From NCBI RefSeq assembly GCF_900637665.1, contig NZ_LR134386.1:434001-498000 (forward strand): a DNA stretch of 64,000 bases. The letters run 5' to 3'. The stretch's first letter is position 1. Each line of letters opens with the position of its first letter. This DNA comes from Chryseobacterium nakagawai (lineage in GTDB: Bacteria > Bacteroidota > Bacteroidia > Flavobacteriales > Weeksellaceae). A program made the translations under genes and the position numbers. The notes under the pieces were generated by a model that saw only the letters and a list, made by a program, of their open reading frames with translations, made no database searches and was not told the DNA's origin. This document shows positions 35,190 through 44,574 of the stretch, in pieces.

Positions 35190-35906
35190 ATGAAAAAACT
35201 CGTCATCATCCCAACGTATAACGAAAAGGAAAATATTGAAAATATTATTTCCGCGGTTTTTGCATTGGAGAATGACTTTCATATCTTAGTAGTGGATGAT
35301 TCTTCTCCAGATGGAACAGCAGATGTAGTAAAGGAATTGCAGAAGAAGCACCCCCATTACCTGCATATTTCGATAAGACATAGTAAAGATGGTTTAGGTA
35401 AAGCCTATATTCATGGATTTAAATGGGCGATCGAAAATAAATACGACTACATTTTTGAAATGGATGCCGATTTTTCACATAACCCTAATGATCTTCCTAA
35501 ACTTTTTGAAGCTTGTCAGAATGCTGATATGGCCATTGGTTCCCGGTATTCAAAAGGGGTAAATGTTGTCAACTGGCCTATGGGAAGAGTGTTGCTGTCC
35601 TATTTTGCATCAAAATATGTGAGATTTGTGTTAGGACTACCTATTCATGATACTACAGCCGGTTTTGTGTGCTTTTCCAGAAAAGTATTGGAAGAAATCG
35701 GATTGGATAATGTAAAATTGAAAGGGTACGGTTTTCAGATAGAAATGAAATTCAGAGCTTTTAAAAAAGGTTTTAGAATTGTAGAAGTTCCTATTATATT
35801 TACCAATAGAATTTTAGGAGAAAGCAAAATGAATGGCGGAATTATCCATGAAGCTGTTTTTGGTGTTTTAAACTTAAAATGGAAGTCAATCATCAATCGA
35901 TTATAA
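35190..35906 (+). CDS. Family 2 glycosyltransferase, polyprenyl-phosphate mannosyltransferase-like
   Basis: A 238-residue enzyme of the dolichyl-phosphate mannosyltransferase type, which moves a sugar from a nucleotide donor to polyprenyl phosphate at the membrane. It has the GT2 opening VIIPTYNEKENIENII, the nucleotide/metal motifs VVDDSSPDGTAD and FEMDADFSHNP, the GSRYSKG motif and YGFQIEMKFRAFKKGF. There are no C-terminal membrane helices, as in the short soluble DPM form. The start is set at 35190 (MKKLVIIPTYN), supported by the promoter-like box just upstream; the frame is open back to 35145. The DUF4296 gene begins 8 bases later. Confidence 0.9.
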   Translation: MKKLVIIPTYNEKENIENIISAVFALENDFHILVVDDSSPDGTADVVKELQKKHPHYLHISIRHSKDGLGKAYIHGFKWAIENKYDYIFEMDADFSHNPNDLPKLFEACQNADMAIGSRYSKGVNVVNWPMGRVLLSYFASKYVRFVLGLPIHDTTAGFVCFSRKVLEEIGLDNVKLKGYGFQIEMKFRAFKKGFRIVEVPIIFTNRILGESKMNGGIIHEAVFGVLNLKWKSIINRL

Positions 35907-35914
35907 AATAAAAC

Positions 35915-36319
35915 ATGGCTAATCCTTCCAATACAAAATATAGAAATAAGCTGACGAAAAATTTGATTCTTGTTTTTGTTTTTCTGGGGCTGTTTTCATG
36001 TAGTGATTATATTGATAAGCCTAAAAATCTTGTTGATGAGGAGGTGATGGCAGAAGTTATCGCTGATCTTGTGATGAATGATCAGGTTAATTTTATGTAT
36101 CAGAACCGGAATATGGAAGCCGGTACCAGATTTATTTTGAAATCCCATCATGTAAAACCGGATGATTTTGTTGAAAGTTTTAAGTATTATGTGATTAAAG
36201 AAGAAATGGAAGGCATTGCGACCGAAGCACAGCAAATTTTACTCAAGAAAGATCCTAAAGCGGATCAATATGTAAAAGATAAGCTGAAGAAAACCGAATT
36301 AGGAATGCCTCAAAAATAA
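35915..36319 (+). CDS. DUF4296 lipoprotein
   Basis: A 134-residue predicted lipoprotein: an N-terminal basic and hydrophobic signal with the lipobox LFSCS (cysteine near residue 29) and then the DUF4296 pattern (NLVDEEVMAEVIADLVMNDQ, with a FVESFKYYV segment). This family is restricted to Bacteroidota and of unknown role. It follows the glycosyltransferase by 8 bases and precedes tgt by 69 bases, matching the gene order often seen around tgt in flavobacteria. Confidence 0.8.
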   Translation: MANPSNTKYRNKLTKNLILVFVFLGLFSCSDYIDKPKNLVDEEVMAEVIADLVMNDQVNFMYQNRNMEAGTRFILKSHHVKPDDFVESFKYYVIKEEMEGIATEAQQILLKKDPKADQYVKDKLKKTELGMPQK

Positions 36320-36388
36320 TTAATGATGAAGCGGGTTTAGCCCGGACAATGATAATCGCTGATCGAAGCGAATTAAAAAAGAGTACAG

Positions 36389-37519
36389 ATGAAATTTTTT
36401 AATATCGAAAAAACCTCTGAAGGAAAAGCTAGGGCAGGGGAAATTACTACAGACCACGGGAAGATTCAAACCCCTATTTTTATGCCGGTAGGAACTGTTG
36501 CAAGTGTGAAAACAGTTCATCAGAGAGAATTAAAAGAAGACATTAAAGCCCAAATTATTTTGGGCAATACATACCATCTTTATCTTCGTCCAGGAATGGA
36601 AACGATGCAGGATGCCGGTGGTTTACATAAATTTATGAACTGGGACCTTCCTATTCTTACGGATTCTGGAGGTTTTCAGGTGTTCTCGTTAGCGAGCAAC
36701 AGAAAAATGACAGAAGAGGGAGCGAGATTCAAATCTCATATTGACGGAAGTTATCACATGTTCTCTCCGGAAAGATCAATGGAAATCCAAAGACAGATCG
36801 GGGCAGATATTTTCATGGCTTTTGATGAATGTACTCCTTACCCTTGTGAATACAATCAGGCAAAATCATCTATGGAGCTTACCCACCGTTGGCTGAAAAG
36901 ATGTATCGAATGGACTAATGATAATCCTGAATTATACGGGCATAAGCAAAGACTTTTCCCAATTGTTCAGGGATCTACTTATTCTGATTTAAGAAAAATT
37001 TCAGCGGAAGTAATTTCTGAAGCAGGAGCAGAAGGAAATGCGATCGGAGGACTTTCTGTAGGAGAACCAGAAGAGGAAATGTACAGAATTACAGATGAAG
37101 TAACAGATATTCTCCCAAAAGAAAAACCAAGATACCTGATGGGAGTTGGAACTCCTTGGAACATTCTTGAATCTATTGGGTTAGGAATTGATATGATGGA
37201 TTGCGTGATGCCTACAAGAAATGCCAGAAATGCAATGCTTTTCACATGGCAAGGGGTAATGAATCTTAAAAATGAAAAATGGAAACGTGATTTTTCGCCT
37301 TTGGATGAATTCGGGACAAGCTTTGTAGATCGTGAATATTCAAAAGCATATCTTCGTCATCTATTTGTATCCAAAGAATATCTGGCGAAGCAAATCGCTT
37401 CAATTCATAACTTAGCATTTTATCTTGATTTGGTAAAAGTAGCCAGAGAACATATCATTGCGGGAGATTTCTATGAGTGGAAAAATTCTATAGTACCGGT
37501 TCTTAGACAAAGACTGTAA
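36389..37519 (+). CDS. tgt: tRNA-guanine transglycosylase
   Basis: Exchanges guanine for a queuine precursor at the wobble position of certain tRNAs. The 376 residues show DSGGFQVFSLA with the catalytic aspartate, FDECTPYP, GGLSVGEP and MGVGTPWNILESIGLGIDMMDCVMPTRNARNAMLF with the second aspartate. The stretch where Zymomonas and E. coli Tgt carry the zinc CxCxxC cluster reads PLDEFGTSFVDREYSKAYLRHL and contains no cysteine, while the fourth ligand histidine position (SIHNLAFYL) is kept. I recall similar Cys-less forms in other flavobacteria, so this is probably a lineage trait rather than damage. It leads into the LptF/G gene, 8 bases on. Confidence 0.93.
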   Translation: MKFFNIEKTSEGKARAGEITTDHGKIQTPIFMPVGTVASVKTVHQRELKEDIKAQIILGNTYHLYLRPGMETMQDAGGLHKFMNWDLPILTDSGGFQVFSLASNRKMTEEGARFKSHIDGSYHMFSPERSMEIQRQIGADIFMAFDECTPYPCEYNQAKSSMELTHRWLKRCIEWTNDNPELYGHKQRLFPIVQGSTYSDLRKISAEVISEAGAEGNAIGGLSVGEPEEEMYRITDEVTDILPKEKPRYLMGVGTPWNILESIGLGIDMMDCVMPTRNARNAMLFTWQGVMNLKNEKWKRDFSPLDEFGTSFVDREYSKAYLRHLFVSKEYLAKQIASIHNLAFYLDLVKVAREHIIAGDFYEWKNSIVPVLRQRL

Positions 37520-37527
37520 AAAGACGT

Positions 37528-38640
37528 ATGCTTAAGATTGTAGACAGATATATCATCAAAAAATACCTTGGAACTTTTAGTTTCATGCTGGTACTGTTGT
37601 CTATAGTAGTACTTGTTATCGATGTTCAGCAAAAAATTCCAAGGATAGAAAATGCAAAAGCTCTAGATCCTAAACTGGATCTTGGGTATTTTCTGCTTCA
37701 CTTTTATCCTTACTGGATCATTAATCTAGTAGTGACATTCCTTTCCATTCTGGTATTTATTACGGTGATCTATTTCACTTCCAGAATGGCAAACAATACT
37801 GAAATTGTTGCTATTATCAGTAGTGGAGCTAGTTTTCACAGGTTTTCAAAACCGTATCTGTATACTTCTATTCTGATTGCATTAATGGCGCTTGTGGTGT
37901 ATCATTTGGTTCTTCCTTGGGCTAATATCAAGAAAAACGAGTTGGAAGCGTATACCTATAATGCTGCCAATAAAGAAAAGATTCTGGGGACTGCTCCAGC
38001 CTCTTCACAGTTGAGTAAAACAGAGTATATCTTTGTAGATTCCTGGAATAAAAGAGAAAAAAGAGGATCCAGTTTTGTGTACCAAAAGTTTGATACTCAC
38101 AGAAAAATGGTGTACGAATTAAAAGCTAGTGAAGTATATTGGGATCAGGATAAAAAGCAGTTCGTTTTAAATAATTATCTTGAAAAGACGATCAATAAAG
38201 ATAATACGGAGAAACTGAATAATGGAGTAGAGCTTAGAAAAAACTATAGCCACTCTCCTGAAGAACTTTTTCCGAATGAGCTTTTAGGGCAAAATAAAAC
38301 AACCCCTGAGCTTTTAAAATTCATAGAAAGAGAAAAAGCCAGAGGAAATAGTAATCTTAACTCTTATTTGAATGAGCTTCATCAGAGGACTTCAATGCCT
38401 GTTTCTATTATTATTCTGACTTTCCTTGCGCTCTCTCTGTCTTCTCAAAAGAAGAGAGGGGGATTAGGGATTAATCTTGCGATAGGGATTTCATTGGCCT
38501 TCCTGTTTGTCTTTTCATTTGAAGCTTTAAAAGTGGTTTCAGAAAATAAAAGTTTATCACCGGCTTTAGCGATGTGGTTGCCTAATCTGGTATTTCTTCC
38601 GCTTACTCTATATCTTTATATCAAAAGAGCTAATCAATAG
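37528..38640 (+). CDS. LptF/LptG-family permease (YjgP/YjgQ)
   Basis: A 370-residue inner-membrane protein of the lipopolysaccharide export ABC transporter. It has the opening LKIVDRYIIKKYLGTFSFML, three early membrane helices, a large periplasmic beta-jellyroll-like domain (about 125-285) and three C-terminal helices with LHQRTSMPVSIIILTFLALSLSSQKKRGG, a coupling-helix region typical of the family. It would form a dimer with a second LptF/G protein encoded elsewhere and pull lipid A-linked glycans toward the LptC-A-D bridge. Its end overlaps the convergent birA end by 7 bases. Whether it is LptF or LptG cannot be told. Confidence 0.9.
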   Translation: MLKIVDRYIIKKYLGTFSFMLVLLSIVVLVIDVQQKIPRIENAKALDPKLDLGYFLLHFYPYWIINLVVTFLSILVFITVIYFTSRMANNTEIVAIISSGASFHRFSKPYLYTSILIALMALVVYHLVLPWANIKKNELEAYTYNAANKEKILGTAPASSQLSKTEYIFVDSWNKREKRGSSFVYQKFDTHRKMVYELKASEVYWDQDKKQFVLNNYLEKTINKDNTEKLNNGVELRKNYSHSPEELFPNELLGQNKTTPELLKFIEREKARGNSNLNSYLNELHQRTSMPVSIIILTFLALSLSSQKKRGGLGINLAIGISLAFLFVFSFEALKVVSENKSLSPALAMWLPNLVFLPLTLYLYIKRANQ

Positions 38641-39350
38641 AGGAGTTTTACCTCCTTGTGGTAAAAAGAACGCATGCCGTCTTTTTCCAATTCGATCCAA
38701 AGTTCTCCTTTATCATCTGCATTCCGGATGATGCCATTTTGTCTCTCTTTTTCAATTTCAAAGACAGAGATCTCATCCTTTCGAAACAGACTCTTATTGA
38801 AATGATCCAGTATTTCCTGGTCAGAAGGGATGTTTTTTAGTTTTTCTGACAAGAATTCATGAAGGTTTACACTAAGCTCTTCAAGGTTGAATTCATGCCC
38901 TGTCTGCGTCAGAAGTGAACCAGCGTTCGATATTGCTTCAAATTTGTCTTGAAGGATATTGATTCCGGTTCCAATAATAAAATAATTATTTTGATTAATT
39001 TTTTTCTTTTCAATCAAAATTCCAACGATTTTTTTACCTTTAAGGATAATATCATTCGGCCATTTAATTTTCACATCATTATCAGCCAAATTGGCAAGGA
39101 AATCCCTGACAATAATTGCGGTATAATAATTGAATATAAAGTCGGAACACAGTATGTTTTGAGTATTCACTGCCAGCGTATACGCCAGGTTTTTTCCGGC
39201 AGTCGGAATCCAGACATTTCCATACTGGCCACGGCCTTTAGTTTGATTAAAAGTATGCAATCCTATAAAATCTGAATTTTCGTAAAGTAAAAACTTTGAT
39301 ATTTCGTCATTAGTAGAAGAACATTCTTTCAGATAGAAGAGTTGGCTCAT
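38634..39350 (-). CDS. birA: Biotin-[acetyl-CoA-carboxylase] ligase
   Basis: Attaches biotin to the carboxyl carrier protein. The 238 residues start directly with the catalytic domain (FYLKECSSTNDEISKFL), carry the biotinyl-AMP motif TKGRGQYGNVWIP and VKIWKPND-type segment VKIKWPNDIILKGKKIVGILIE, and end in a short SH3-like domain. There is no N-terminal DNA-binding domain, so it is a ligase only, not a repressor. It is convergent with the LptF/G gene, overlapping it by 7 bases, and divergent from rsfS. Confidence 0.92.
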   Translation of the reverse strand: MSQLFYLKECSSTNDEISKFLLYENSDFIGLHTFNQTKGRGQYGNVWIPTAGKNLAYTLAVNTQNILCSDFIFNYYTAIIVRDFLANLADNDVKIKWPNDIILKGKKIVGILIEKKKINQNNYFIIGTGINILQDKFEAISNAGSLLTQTGHEFNLEELSVNLHEFLSEKLKNIPSDQEILDHFNKSLFRKDEISVFEIEKERQNGIIRNADDKGELWIELEKDGMRSFYHKEVKLLY

Positions 39351-39409
39351 TTAAGAAAACTTTAAGACATTAAGGGGGTAAAAGTAAGGTTAAAGTAAAG
39401 AAAAAACAA

Positions 39410-39417
39410 TAAATTTG
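39410..39417 (+). promoter_or_regulatory. Probable -7 box of the rsfS-ftsH operon
   Basis: TAAATTTG followed by C fits the Bacteroidota -7 box and lies 20 bases before the rsfS start. A clear -33 TTG is not visible at the expected distance. Confidence 0.5.
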
Positions 39418-39437
39418 CAGATTATAGTATTTTTTTA

Positions 39438-39803
39438 ATGAATAAAACAGCAGAAAAACAAGCACTAATAGATAAAATCGTTGAAGCAATTCAAGATGTG
39501 AAGGGAGAAGATATTATGATCTTCGATCTTTCAAAAATTGAAAACTCAGTAGCGGAAACGTTCGTAATATGTAGCGGAAACTCGAATACACAGGTTTCAG
39601 CATTGGCTGGAAGTGTTGAGAAAAAAGTGAGAAACGATCTGAAAGATAGACCTTGGCATGTAGAAGGTACAGAAAACTCAATGTGGGTATTGGTAGATTA
39701 TGTTTCAGTAGTGGTTCACATTTTCCAGAAAGAAGCACGTGAATATTACGATATCGAAGAACTTTGGGGTGACGCAGTCATTACCAAAATTGAAAATGAA
39801 TAA
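39438..39803 (+). CDS. rsfS: Ribosomal silencing factor RsfS
   Basis: A 121-residue Iojap/DUF143 protein that binds uL14 on the large ribosomal subunit and blocks subunit joining when nutrients run low. Diagnostic motifs are VICSGNSNTQVSALAGSVEKKV, RPWHVEGTENSMWVLVDYVSVVVHIFQKEAREYYDIEELWGDA. Length is normal. It is followed 21 bases later by ftsH, an arrangement common in Bacteroidota. Confidence 0.95.
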   Translation: MNKTAEKQALIDKIVEAIQDVKGEDIMIFDLSKIENSVAETFVICSGNSNTQVSALAGSVEKKVRNDLKDRPWHVEGTENSMWVLVDYVSVVVHIFQKEAREYYDIEELWGDAVITKIENE

Positions 39804-39824
39804 TAAAAAATTTAAAAAGTCTAA

Positions 39825-41843
39825 ATGAATAACAAAGGATTCAATTGGTTCTTTCCTATTGCAATCATAGCTCTTTTGCTTTTCTTTGGTTCCAATTTCC
39901 TTGGTGGAGATACAGCAAAAACTATTGATGAGGATGGTTTCTTTAGAGAAATGCAGGCGGGGAAAGTCCAAAATATTATTATATACAAAGACATAGAGAA
40001 AGCTGATGTTTTCCTTACTAAAGAAGCAAAATCAGCAATGGTGAAAACCGGAAAGGAAAATAATCCTTTTTCAGCTTTAGATATGGCTCCAAAAGCAGAC
40101 TATTCTGTGAAATATGGAGATCTTCAACTTTTCCTTCAGAAATTTGAACAGATCAAAACAACCAATCCGGCTATTAAAACAGCTAAAGATTATGGAACAG
40201 GCAAGAGTCCTTTCGCGGATATTCTTATATCTGCATTAATCTGGATTGCTATTCTGGGATTATTCTACTTCCTTCTTTTCAGAAAGATGGGTGGGGGCGG
40301 AGGTCCTGGCGGACAGATTTTCTCTATCGGAAAATCTAAAGCTAAGCTTTTCGATGAAAAAGAAAGAATTCAGGTAACATTTAAAGATGTTGCAGGATTA
40401 GAAGGTGCTAAAGAAGAAGTACAAGAAGTCGTAGATTTCTTGAAAAACTCTGAAAAATATACAAAATTAGGAGGTAAAATTCCTAAAGGTGTACTATTGG
40501 TAGGCCCTCCGGGAACAGGTAAGACCTTATTGGCGAAAGCTGTTGCTGGGGAAGCTAAAGTTCCGTTTTTCTCCCTTTCAGGATCTGATTTCGTAGAAAT
40601 GTTTGTTGGGGTAGGAGCTTCAAGAGTAAGAGACCTTTTTGCTCAGGCTAAAGCTAAATCTCCGGCGATTATCTTTATCGATGAGATTGATGCTATCGGA
40701 CGTGCAAGAGGAAAAAATAATTTCTCAGGCGGAAACGATGAAAGAGAAAATACATTGAACCAGCTTCTTACTGAAATGGATGGTTTCGGAACAGATGTAA
40801 ATGTCATTGTAATGGCAGCTACCAACAGAGCGGATATCCTTGATAAAGCTTTGATGAGAGCAGGTCGTTTTGACCGTTCAATCTATGTAGATCTTCCTGA
40901 ATTGCATGAAAGAAAAGATATCTTTGATGTTCATTTGAAGAAAATCAAACTTGATGATAATGTAGACAGAGATTTCTTAGCAAAACAAACTCCTGGATTC
41001 AGTGGAGCGGATATTGCTAATGTTTGTAATGAAGCAGCGTTGATTGCAGCGAGATATAACCATACTTCTGTTACAAAACAGGACTTCCTGGATGCGGTAG
41101 ATAGAATTATTGGTGGTCTTGAAAAGAAAAATATGGCCATCAAGCCATCTGAAAAGAGAAGAGTTGCTTATCATGAAGCAGGTCATGCTACAATCTCTTG
41201 GCTGGTAGAACATGCATCCCCACTTTTAAAAGTAACGATTGTTCCAAGAGGACGTTCTTTAGGTGCAGCATGGTATCTTCCGGAAGAGAGACAACTTACT
41301 ACTACTGAACAGATGTTGGATGAAATGTGTGCAACATTAGGAGGTAGAGCAGCTGAGCAGGTGATCTTCAACAATATCTCTACTGGAGCTCTTTCTGATT
41401 TAGAAACAGTAACGAAGAGAGCTCAGGCAATGGTGACGATCTACGGATTAAGCCCTAATATTGGTAATATTTCTTACTATGACAGTTCAGGGCAGTCTGA
41501 ATATTCTTTCGGAAAACCTTATTCTGAAGAAACAGCTACTAAAATTGATGCAGAAATCAAATTGATTATCGAAAATCAGTATGAAAGAGCGGTAAGAATT
41601 CTTGACGAAAATAAAGATAAGCTTGATGCTCTGGCAAATAAACTGTTAGAAAAAGAAGTGATCTTCCGTGAAGACTTAGAAGAAATCTTTGGTAAAAGAG
41701 CATGGGATCCTGAATTGACAGAGAAACCGGTTACCAATACTATTCCTGAAAAAGATCTACCGGAAGTGTTGGAAACACCTCCAATTAAAGAAAAAGAAGA
41801 AGAAAGCGAAATACAGGCTCCTGAAAGCCCAACACAGCTTTAA
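39825..41843 (+). CDS. ftsH: ATP-dependent zinc metalloprotease FtsH
   Basis: Membrane-anchored AAA+ protease that degrades misfolded membrane proteins and selected regulators. Membrane helix 1 (about 7-25), a periplasmic domain, helix 2 (about 130-150) followed by the glycine-rich linker [11 protein letters not shown], the AAA module with Walker A GPPGTGKT and Walker [12 protein letters not shown], the second region of homology [20 protein letters not shown], and the zinc site HEAGH (450-454). The C-terminal 50 residues are Pro/Glu-rich. The full length of 672 residues agrees with the family. Confidence 0.97.
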   Translation: MNNKGFNWFFPIAIIALLLFFGSNFLGGDTAKTIDEDGFFREMQAGKVQNIIIYKDIEKADVFLTKEAKSAMVKTGKENNPFSALDMAPKADYSVKYGDLQLFLQKFEQIKTTNPAIKTAKDYGTGKSPFADILISALIWIAILGLFYFLLFRKMGGGGGPGGQIFSIGKSKAKLFDEKERIQVTFKDVAGLEGAKEEVQEVVDFLKNSEKYTKLGGKIPKGVLLVGPPGTGKTLLAKAVAGEAKVPFFSLSGSDFVEMFVGVGASRVRDLFAQAKAKSPAIIFIDEIDAIGRARGKNNFSGGNDERENTLNQLLTEMDGFGTDVNVIVMAATNRADILDKALMRAGRFDRSIYVDLPELHERKDIFDVHLKKIKLDDNVDRDFLAKQTPGFSGADIANVCNEAALIAARYNHTSVTKQDFLDAVDRIIGGLEKKNMAIKPSEKRRVAYHEAGHATISWLVEHASPLLKVTIVPRGRSLGAAWYLPEERQLTTTEQMLDEMCATLGGRAAEQVIFNNISTGALSDLETVTKRAQAMVTIYGLSPNIGNISYYDSSGQSEYSFGKPYSEETATKIDAEIKLIIENQYERAVRILDENKDKLDALANKLLEKEVIFREDLEEIFGKRAWDPELTEKPVTNTIPEKDLPEVLETPPIKEKEEESEIQAPESPTQL

Positions 41844-41866
41844 AATTCTTAAAAAATAGGAAATAT

Positions 41867-41900
41867 AAAACCTGACAACTTTAAAATTGTCAGGTTTTTT
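41867..41900 (+). terminator. Terminator after ftsH
   Basis: Perfect 12-bp stem AAAACCTGACAA/TTGTCAGGTTTT with an 8-base loop and trailing T run, 23 bases after the ftsH stop. It ends the rsfS-ftsH unit. Confidence 0.9.
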
Positions 41901-41918
41901 CATATTTAAGGAGATATT

Positions 41919-41951
41919 TTGGAATCTATTGTAATTTATTTTCTATTTTTG
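41919..41951 (+). promoter_or_regulatory. Promoter of the LUD-cdsA-psd unit
   Basis: TTG at 41919-41921 and TATTTTTG at 41944-41951 are separated by 22 bases, close to the Bacteroidota -33/-7 arrangement. The box ends 27 bases before the TTG start codon at 41979. Confidence 0.55.
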
Positions 41952-41978
41952 TATAAAGTTGACTAAAAATAAATTAAG

Positions 41979-42560
41979 TTGAATTTATTCAAGAGGATTG
42001 TAAGCAAACTTACCAACCAGCCTGAGGAAGAGGACAAACAGAGCCTGGAGAAGCTTGGGGATTCGCTGAAAAATGCGGATCTCGACTATAAGTTTGCGCA
42101 ATTATTTACGCATTCAGGGGGATTTTTTAATTATTGTGCAGATGAAGCGGAGGCTCTACAAACTTTAAATCAAATTATCAAAATAGAAGGTATCAACAAC
42201 CTGTTTTGTTGGGATAAGGAACTTCAGAACTTTTTAAATGTTGTGAAGACTTCTTATACTTCAGAATTGCAGCCGTCTAATGAAGCAGCATTCATTACAT
42301 GTGAATACCTGATTGCTTATGACGGAAGAATTATGCTTTCTCATAATAATATTCTTCATTATCATTCCTCAAGGCTACCAGATAAGATTATTATCATTGC
42401 CAATGTTTCGCAGATTGTAAACAGCCTGAATGATGCCATGGGGAAAATAAAAAGGAACGGAAATATAAAGAACCTTACTTCCATTAGTGGAAGCCAGTCT
42501 AAAATGGACAGTTCTTCCAATTCCAATACAAAACTGTTTTTATTGCTGCTTGAAGATTAA
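41979..42560 (+). CDS. LUD-domain protein (LutC/YkgG-like)
   Basis: A 193-residue protein with a likely TTG start (LFKRIVSKLTN...). The centre and C-terminal half (EAAFITCEYLIAYDGRIMLSHNN, LPDKIIIIANVSQIVNSLNDAM) match the LUD domain of lactate-utilisation proteins, but the usual partner genes lutA and lutB are absent; stand-alone copies next to cdsA are common in flavobacteria. Molecular role unknown. A 24-base gap leads to cdsA, and a shared promoter lies upstream. Confidence 0.75.
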   Translation: MNLFKRIVSKLTNQPEEEDKQSLEKLGDSLKNADLDYKFAQLFTHSGGFFNYCADEAEALQTLNQIIKIEGINNLFCWDKELQNFLNVVKTSYTSELQPSNEAAFITCEYLIAYDGRIMLSHNNILHYHSSRLPDKIIIIANVSQIVNSLNDAMGKIKRNGNIKNLTSISGSQSKMDSSSNSNTKLFLLLLED

Positions 42561-42584
42561 GCAACCACTACTAAATTTTAAATT

Positions 42585-43457
42585 TTGGACAAAAATCTCA
42601 TTCAAAGGACCGTTTCAGGTCTCGTTTATGTAGCCATTATCATTCTTTGTTCGACTCCGTTAGGGGCGCAACTTATTAACAGTGTTTTCCCTGGTCTTAT
42701 TCAGCAACAATATCTTTATTATGGTCTGATAAGTCTTTTGTTGGTTGTAGGTACTTGGGAGTGTGTGAAACTAATGAAATTTGGAAAAGGATATGAAAAA
42801 TGGGTAGTATATCCATTGGTTATTTTTATATTTTACATTTTTTCCAAAAGATACTTCCATCATGATTTCTTTTTTGATTTCAGATTGAGTGAGATATTAG
42901 CTCTTGCTCTCATTGGTATTGCTATAGTCACTTTATTTAAGTTTCCTAACGAATTATACTTTGACAACGGAAAATTGATTTTTACCGTTATTTACGTAGC
43001 CCTGCCATTCAGTTTTGCATTGGGATTACCTAAGTTCTCCAGCTATAACGATGGTTTTTCTATGGAAGTTCTTTTCCTTTTTATCCTGATCTGGAGTAGT
43101 GATACTTTTGCTTACCTCGTAGGAAAGTTCTTTGGAAAACATAAAATGGCACCTAAGATTTCGCCTAAAAAAACATGGGAAGGGTACGCTGGAGGTGTTG
43201 TTTTAACCTTAGTTCTATCGTACTTTATTGAGCATTATCAGCCTGAGTTGAGAGGGAACTGGATGATCGTAGGATTTCTAGTAGCAGCTTTTGCTCCACT
43301 GGGAGATTTGGTAGAAAGCCAACTGAAGAGAAACTTCGGTGTAAAGGATAGTGGAAACATCATTCCGGGGCATGGAGGAGTATTAGATAGACTGGATAGT
43401 TTTATTATCTGCGTTCCTGTCGTATATTTGTACTTTATTTTAGAAAAATTTATTTAG
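42585..43457 (+). CDS. cdsA: Phosphatidate cytidylyltransferase
   Basis: Makes CDP-diacylglycerol from phosphatidic acid and CTP, the branch point of phospholipid synthesis. A 290-residue membrane protein with about seven to eight helices and the C-terminal family signature FGVKDSGNIIPGHGGVLDRLDS. The start appears to be a TTG codon (at 42585), giving DKNLIQRTVSGLVYVAIII, the typical opening. The psd gene starts 4 bases after its stop, so phosphatidylethanolamine synthesis steps are coupled here. Confidence 0.94.
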   Translation: MDKNLIQRTVSGLVYVAIIILCSTPLGAQLINSVFPGLIQQQYLYYGLISLLLVVGTWECVKLMKFGKGYEKWVVYPLVIFIFYIFSKRYFHHDFFFDFRLSEILALALIGIAIVTLFKFPNELYFDNGKLIFTVIYVALPFSFALGLPKFSSYNDGFSMEVLFLFILIWSSDTFAYLVGKFFGKHKMAPKISPKKTWEGYAGGVVLTLVLSYFIEHYQPELRGNWMIVGFLVAAFAPLGDLVESQLKRNFGVKDSGNIIPGHGGVLDRLDSFIICVPVVYLYFILEKFI

Positions 43458-43461
43458 TCTC

Positions 43462-44115
43462 ATGAAATTACATAGAGAATCAAAAGGAACGATTACCGTA
43501 GCCACGATACTTTTTCTGGTATTGGGGGCATTAGCTATCTATTTCCTTAAAATATGGTCTTTGCTGATCATTGCACCTTTGTTGGTTATTTACTGTCTGG
43601 TATTTTGGTTTTTCAGAGTCCCGAATCGTACTATTCTTGACCATAAAGAGAACGTAATTGCTCCGGTTGACGGAAAAGTGGTAATGATCAAAGAAGTGGA
43701 AGAAAATGAATTCATTAAAGGAAAGGCCATTCAGGTTTCTATCTTCATGTCTCCTTTGAACGTTCATATCTGTAGATACCCGGTTACAGGGAAGGTAATA
43801 TATAAAAAATACCATCCTGGAAAATACCTGGTAGCATGGCATGAAAAGTCATCTACAGAGAATGAAAGAACAACCGTAGCTATTGAAACTGAAACCAATC
43901 ATAAAGTGGTTTTCAGACAAATTGCAGGATATGTAGCCAGAAGGATCGTATTCTACTGTAATGAAGGAGATCAGGCTAAAGCCGGACATGAGTTTGGATT
44001 TATTAAATTCGGGTCAAGAATGGACGTATTTCTGCCTTTAGATACTGAAATCATCTGTAAGATCGGAGACATTACCAAAGGAGGATTGGATGTCATTGCC
44101 AAATTGAGAGATTAA
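43462..44115 (+). CDS. psd: Phosphatidylserine decarboxylase, short form
   Basis: Converts phosphatidylserine to phosphatidylethanolamine at the inner membrane. The 217-residue short form starts with a membrane hairpin (about 10-52), then has VIAPVDGKVV, IFMSPLNVHICRYPVTG and the self-cleavage site GFIKFGSRMDVFLP, where cleavage between G184 and S185 would generate the pyruvoyl cofactor. The gene is tightly linked to cdsA and closes the unit before a strong terminator. Confidence 0.94.
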   Translation: MKLHRESKGTITVATILFLVLGALAIYFLKIWSLLIIAPLLVIYCLVFWFFRVPNRTILDHKENVIAPVDGKVVMIKEVEENEFIKGKAIQVSIFMSPLNVHICRYPVTGKVIYKKYHPGKYLVAWHEKSSTENERTTVAIETETNHKVVFRQIAGYVARRIVFYCNEGDQAKAGHEFGFIKFGSRMDVFLPLDTEIICKIGDITKGGLDVIAKLRD

Positions 44116-44139
44116 TATTAGGCAAAATCAAAACATATA

Positions 44140-44170
44140 GAAAGGAGAAAACGTAGTTTTCTCCTTTCTT
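44140..44170 (+). terminator. Terminator after psd
   Basis: Perfect 13-bp stem GAAAGGAGAAAAC/GTTTTCTCCTTTC with a 3-base loop and T-rich trailer, 25 bases after the psd stop. Confidence 0.9.
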
Positions 44171-44255
44171 ATTTCTTTTTTAGATGTATAAATATGATAA
44201 ACAGTATTATTGGTGGCGAAGGATATTGTTATGTGTCAGATTTTATATCCAACCA

Positions 44256-44447
44256 TTATGTGAGATTAGCTTCCTTTTTGCCGTAAAAAATATTTCTTAC
44301 TCCTTTTAAATAATCTCTATCTAATTGTTTTAGATGAAGATCTTTTATTTTATAAAACGAAACGTACTCGTCTGATTTTATAGATTCAAATTGTTGAGGA
44401 TAGGTAATTAGAGAAAAAAATAACTAAAAAATAAATTTCTATTTCAT
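44256..44447 (-). pseudogene. Decayed small secreted protein, two TAG codons in the signal peptide
   Basis: From an ATG at 44447 on the minus strand, the frame reads MK-stop-KFIF-stop-LFFSLITYPQQFES and continues openly to a TAA at 44256-44258. Replacing both TAG codons with sense codons gives a typical signal peptide (MKxKFIFxLFFSLI) and a mature start near QQFES. The remaining text (SDEYVSFYKIKDLHLKQLDRDYL, then KGVRNIFYGKKEANLT) has natural amino-acid composition. I do not recognise the family. It is best read as a gene killed by two nonsense changes, possibly also truncated at the 3' end. Confidence 0.5.
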
Positions 44448-44574
44448 TTTTTATTTGTTGAAGATTTAAATTGAAGCTCTTTTTTTACGATTTTTACTAC
44501 TCACGAGTGTTATTGCGTGTGTATATTTCTTATCGTTATTGAGTTTTTAATAATAATTTTGCTAAGTAAAATCT

